Shown here one piece after another: positions 25,437-27,789 of a stretch of DNA of 27,789 bases. Position 1 is the first letter of the stretch; each line of letters opens with the position of its first letter. The position numbers were made by a program, and so were the translations under genes. The notes below the pieces were generated by a model, which saw nothing but the letters and a program-made list of their open reading frames with translations, ran no database searches and was not told the origin of the DNA. The DNA lies in NCBI GenBank assembly GCA_965652645.1, contig CBFGXE010000040.1, forward strand, positions 1-27,789. The letters are read 5' to 3'. This DNA comes from ZC4RG30 sp965652645 (GTDB taxonomy: Bacteria > Pseudomonadota > Gammaproteobacteria > Steroidobacterales > Steroidobacteraceae).

Positions 25437-25540
25437 TGCCGGCGTTAACCCCTCGTCGACGGCTGCAGCGTCTCGGGTCACGTTCGCGGAATGGGCGCTC
25501 TGCTCCACTGCCTGCTCACCCGCATGGACAAAGGAGCGCC

Positions 25541-26050
25541 ATGAACGCGCAGGCAAGCAAGCGGCTGATGGGCTGGCTGGAAGACGCCTACACCATGGAG
25601 CAGGAAGCCGAGACCATGATGAAGGCCATGGCCGGCCGCATCGAACACTACCCGGAGCTCAAGGAGCGCATCGCCCACCACGTGCAGGAAACGAAGTGGC
25701 AGGCCGAGCAGCTGGCGGACTGCATCACCGGGCTCGGCGGCTCGCTGCCCGACATGAAGGGCGCATTCGCCAAGGCCATGGCCGGCATGCACGCGATGGG
25801 CAACGCGATGATGAGCGACGAAGTCGCCAAGGGCGCGGGCATCAGCTACGCCTTCGAGCACATGGAGATCGCGACCTACCGCGCGCTGCTGGTGGCCGCG
25901 AAGCGCGAGGGCCAGCAGACGGTGGTGGACGTCTGCGAATCCATCCTCCGCCAGGAGGAAGCGATGGCCGAGTGGCTGTACGAACACCAGCCGGCGCTCA
26001 TCCAGACCTTCCTCGAGCGCGAGGCGGCCGACGTGGAGGCCAAGCGCTAG
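25541..26050 (+). CDS. ferritin-like DUF892/YciF-type protein
   Basis: A 169-residue four-helix-bundle protein of the ferritin-like YciE/YciF (DUF892) group. Glu-rich helices (WLEDAYTMEQEAETMMKAM, HHVQETKWQAEQLADCIT, EHMEIATYRALLVAAKREG, ILRQEEAMAEWLYEH) carry the ExxH-type metal-ligand pattern of a di-iron site. ATG 25541 follows AAGGAG. Family members are stress-induced and cytoplasmic with unclear function. The 104 bases upstream hold its promoter, but no box stands out. Confidence 0.85.
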   Translation: MNAQASKRLMGWLEDAYTMEQEAETMMKAMAGRIEHYPELKERIAHHVQETKWQAEQLADCITGLGGSLPDMKGAFAKAMAGMHAMGNAMMSDEVAKGAGISYAFEHMEIATYRALLVAAKREGQQTVVDVCESILRQEEAMAEWLYEHQPALIQTFLEREAADVEAKR

Positions 26051-26126
26051 CCGGGGCTGCAGCCAGCGGCGCCATGGCCGCGGTCCGTGACCTAGACTGG
26101 AGTTCCCCGCAGCGAGAGGCAGTGCC

Positions 26127-26996
26127 ATGGCGCCCATGCCCCTGATGCCCGCCGCCTTCCTCGGGCACGGCAGCCCGATGAACGCGCTGGAGCGCAACCG
26201 CTACACCGAGGCCTGGCGCACGTTCGGGGCCTCGGTGCCGCGTCCGCGCGCGATCCTGGCGGTCTCCGCGCACTGGTACGTCAACGCCACCGCCGTCACC
26301 GCGATGCCGCGGCCGCGCACCATCCACGACTTCTTCGGCTTCCCGCGCCCGTTGTTCGAGGTCGACTACCCGGCGCCGGGGCTGCCCGAGCTCGCCGAGG
26401 AAGTCGCCGACGTCGCCAGGCCGGACTTCGTCGGCCCCGACATCGACGGCTGGGGCCTGGACCACGGGACGTGGTCGGTGCTGGTGCATGCCTTTCCCGA
26501 GGCCGACATCCCGGTGGTGCAGCTGTCGATCAACGCGCAGAAGCCGCCGGAATTCCACCTGCGCCTGGGCGAGAAGCTGGCCGCGCTGCGCCGGCGCGGC
26601 GTGCTGGTGCTCGGCAGCGGCAACGTGGTCCACAACCTGCACGCGATGGACTGGAAGCGGCCGGACCTGGCCTTCGACTGGAACGCGCGCTTCGACGCCG
26701 ACGCGATGCAGCTGCTGGCCGAGCGCCCCGGCGATGCGGCCGGCCTGATGTCGCACGCCGACTACGCCGCCGCAGCGCCCACCGCCGAGCACTTCCTGCC
26801 GCTGCTGTACCTCGCCGGCCTCGCCGCCGCCGAAGGCCGGGGCGCGGACGTGCTGGTGCAGGGGCCGGCCTATGGCTCGCTCTCGATGACCTCGTACACG
26901 CTGGGCGCGGACTGCGCCATGCAGCCGGGCACGGGCGCCGGGCAGGGCGCGCCCGCGCTGGCGGCCAATGTGCCGCCGGACGCCAGCAACCTGTAG
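26127..26996 (+). CDS. ygiD: YgiD-type 4,5-DOPA extradiol dioxygenase
   Basis: A 289-residue metal-dependent ring-cleaving dioxygenase of the LigB superfamily, DOPA 4,5-dioxygenase branch. Likely metal-site and active-site histidines are His14 (FLGHGSP), His49 (SAHWY), His113 (LDHGTWS), His169 (GNVVHNLH) and His222 (AEHFLP). Length and domain order fit YgiD. ATG 26127 follows AGAGG with a seven-base spacer. The physiological substrate in this organism is not known; E. coli YgiD acts on DOPA. The MATE gene begins 18 bases after its stop. Confidence 0.88.
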   Translation: MAPMPLMPAAFLGHGSPMNALERNRYTEAWRTFGASVPRPRAILAVSAHWYVNATAVTAMPRPRTIHDFFGFPRPLFEVDYPAPGLPELAEEVADVARPDFVGPDIDGWGLDHGTWSVLVHAFPEADIPVVQLSINAQKPPEFHLRLGEKLAALRRRGVLVLGSGNVVHNLHAMDWKRPDLAFDWNARFDADAMQLLAERPGDAAGLMSHADYAAAAPTAEHFLPLLYLAGLAAAEGRGADVLVQGPAYGSLSMTSYTLGADCAMQPGTGAGQGAPALAANVPPDASNL

Positions 26997-27014
26997 CCGC
27001 GCGCCTTGGCACGC

Positions 27015-27789
27015 ATGCAGGCGCCGCTTGGCCGCCGCGAGGTGGCGCGCCAGGCCTGGCCGATCATCCTGGCCAACGCGGCGGTGCCCGCGCTCGGCCT
27101 GGTCGACACCGCGGTCATCGGCCACTACGGCAGCGCCACCGAGCTCGGCGCGCTGGCGCTGGGCGCGCTGCTGTTCAACTTCGTCTACTGGAGCTTCGGC
27201 TTCCTGCGCATGGGCACCACCGGCTTCGTGGCCCAGGCCCGGGGCGCGGGTGACGAGGCGGAAGTGCGGGCGACGCTTGCCCGCGCGCTGCTGCTGGCCG
27301 CGGGCCTCGGCCTCGGGCTGTGGCTGCTGCAGTGGGCGGTGACCTGGCTGTATTTCGGGCTGATGGACGGCAGTGCGGCGGTGGAGTCGGTTGCCGCCGA
27401 CTACTTCCATGCGCGCATCTGGGGCGCGCCCGCGGCGTTGGCGCTGTTCGCGGTCAGCGGGCTGCTGATCGGGCTCGGGCGCAGCCGCGAACTGCTGTTC
27501 GTGCAGCTGCTGCTCAACGGCCTCAACGCCGGCCTCGACGTTTGGTTCGCCGGCGTGCTCGGCATGGGTGCGCGCGGCATCGGCTTCGGCACTGCGATCG
27601 CCGAATGGAGCACGTGCGCGGTGGCGCTGGTGGTGGCCTGGCGCGTGCTGCGCGGGCGCCACGCGGACGCCGCGCCCTTCCTGCAGTGGGCGCGCGTGGC
27701 CGACTGGCAGCGCATCCGCGAGGCCATGGCCGCGAACGGCGACATCCTGGTGCGCACGCTGTGCCTGCTGTTCGCCTTCGGCTGGTTCG
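27015..27789 (+). CDS. DinF-like MATE efflux transporter, 3' end cut off by window
   Basis: Multidrug/toxin extrusion family inner-membrane antiporter; 258 residues are visible and the frame is still open at the window end. The beginning (ILANAAVPALGLVDTAVIGH) and GFLRMGTTGFVAQARGAGDE match the DinF subgroup. Several transmembrane helices follow (LLFNFVYWSFGFLRMG, ALLLAAGLGLGLWLLQWAV, AALALFAVSGLLIGLG). ATG 27015 is used; a TTG at 27006 in the same frame, ten bases after the ygiD stop (26996), is an alternative. No strong ribosome site is seen. The full family length is about 440 residues, so about 40% is missing. Confidence 0.85.
   Translation, partial: MQAPLGRREVARQAWPIILANAAVPALGLVDTAVIGHYGSATELGALALGALLFNFVYWSFGFLRMGTTGFVAQARGAGDEAEVRATLARALLLAAGLGLGLWLLQWAVTWLYFGLMDGSAAVESVAADYFHARIWGAPAALALFAVSGLLIGLGRSRELLFVQLLLNGLNAGLDVWFAGVLGMGARGIGFGTAIAEWSTCAVALVVAWRVLRGRHADAAPFLQWARVADWQRIREAMAANGDILVRTLCLLFAFGWF

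Overview
The window is high-GC chromosomal DNA, probably from a gammaproteobacterium of the Xanthomonadaceae/Lysobacteraceae (Lysobacter- or Luteimonas-like). The basis is the protein families, the codon bias and the gene sets: a Fur-type box on a TonB receptor/PepSY operon, HAE-1 RND efflux and an IS407-like IS3 remnant. This placement is inference; there is no rRNA gene to confirm it.

Layout. (1) 1-6705, core-type genes: purA (5' end cut off by the window) with an intrinsic terminator, a YgjP-like metallopeptidase, and a MarR regulator divergent from an RND efflux adaptor/permease operon, with a palindrome in the shared promoter. (2) 6706-12529, an accessory stretch: a decayed IS3-family remnant, a translationally coupled pair of unknown genes, a 338-base gene-free spacer, a conspicuously lower-GC OLD-family ATPase/TOPRIM nuclease, a HEPN-like/OST-HTH (LOTUS) gene broken by an in-frame TAA, and a minimal tyrosine recombinase. 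(3) 12666-16153: an ECF sigma factor and a four-helix membrane protein that is probably its anti-sigma partner, divergent from an operon of an exported amidohydrolase, an exported NTF2-like protein and a small membrane protein. (4) 16218-18426, minus strand: a MazG-type pyrophosphohydrolase followed by a PD-(D/E)XK + DUF2075-type NTPase. (5) 18554-24404: an M50-like membrane protease, then a Fur-box-controlled siderophore uptake operon (TonB receptor, DUF3649-like, PepSY, DUF3325-like). (6) 24492-27789: an SDR oxidoreductase, a ferritin-like DUF892/YciF-type protein, a YgiD-type extradiol dioxygenase and the start of a DinF-like MATE transporter.

How the genes work together. The RND pair and its MarR neighbour form a regulated efflux unit. 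The TonB operon would import a ferric siderophore under iron limitation and process it at the inner membrane. The ECF sigma gene probably controls itself and the divergent exported-enzyme operon. The island genes (OLD nuclease, LOTUS pseudogene, integrase) and the nuclease-helicase/MazG pair look like defence or nucleic-acid stress functions. No complete, already named multi-gene defence system can be assembled from what is visible. The strongest candidates for something under-described are the MazG + ExK-DUF2075 operon and the OLD/LOTUS/integrase island.
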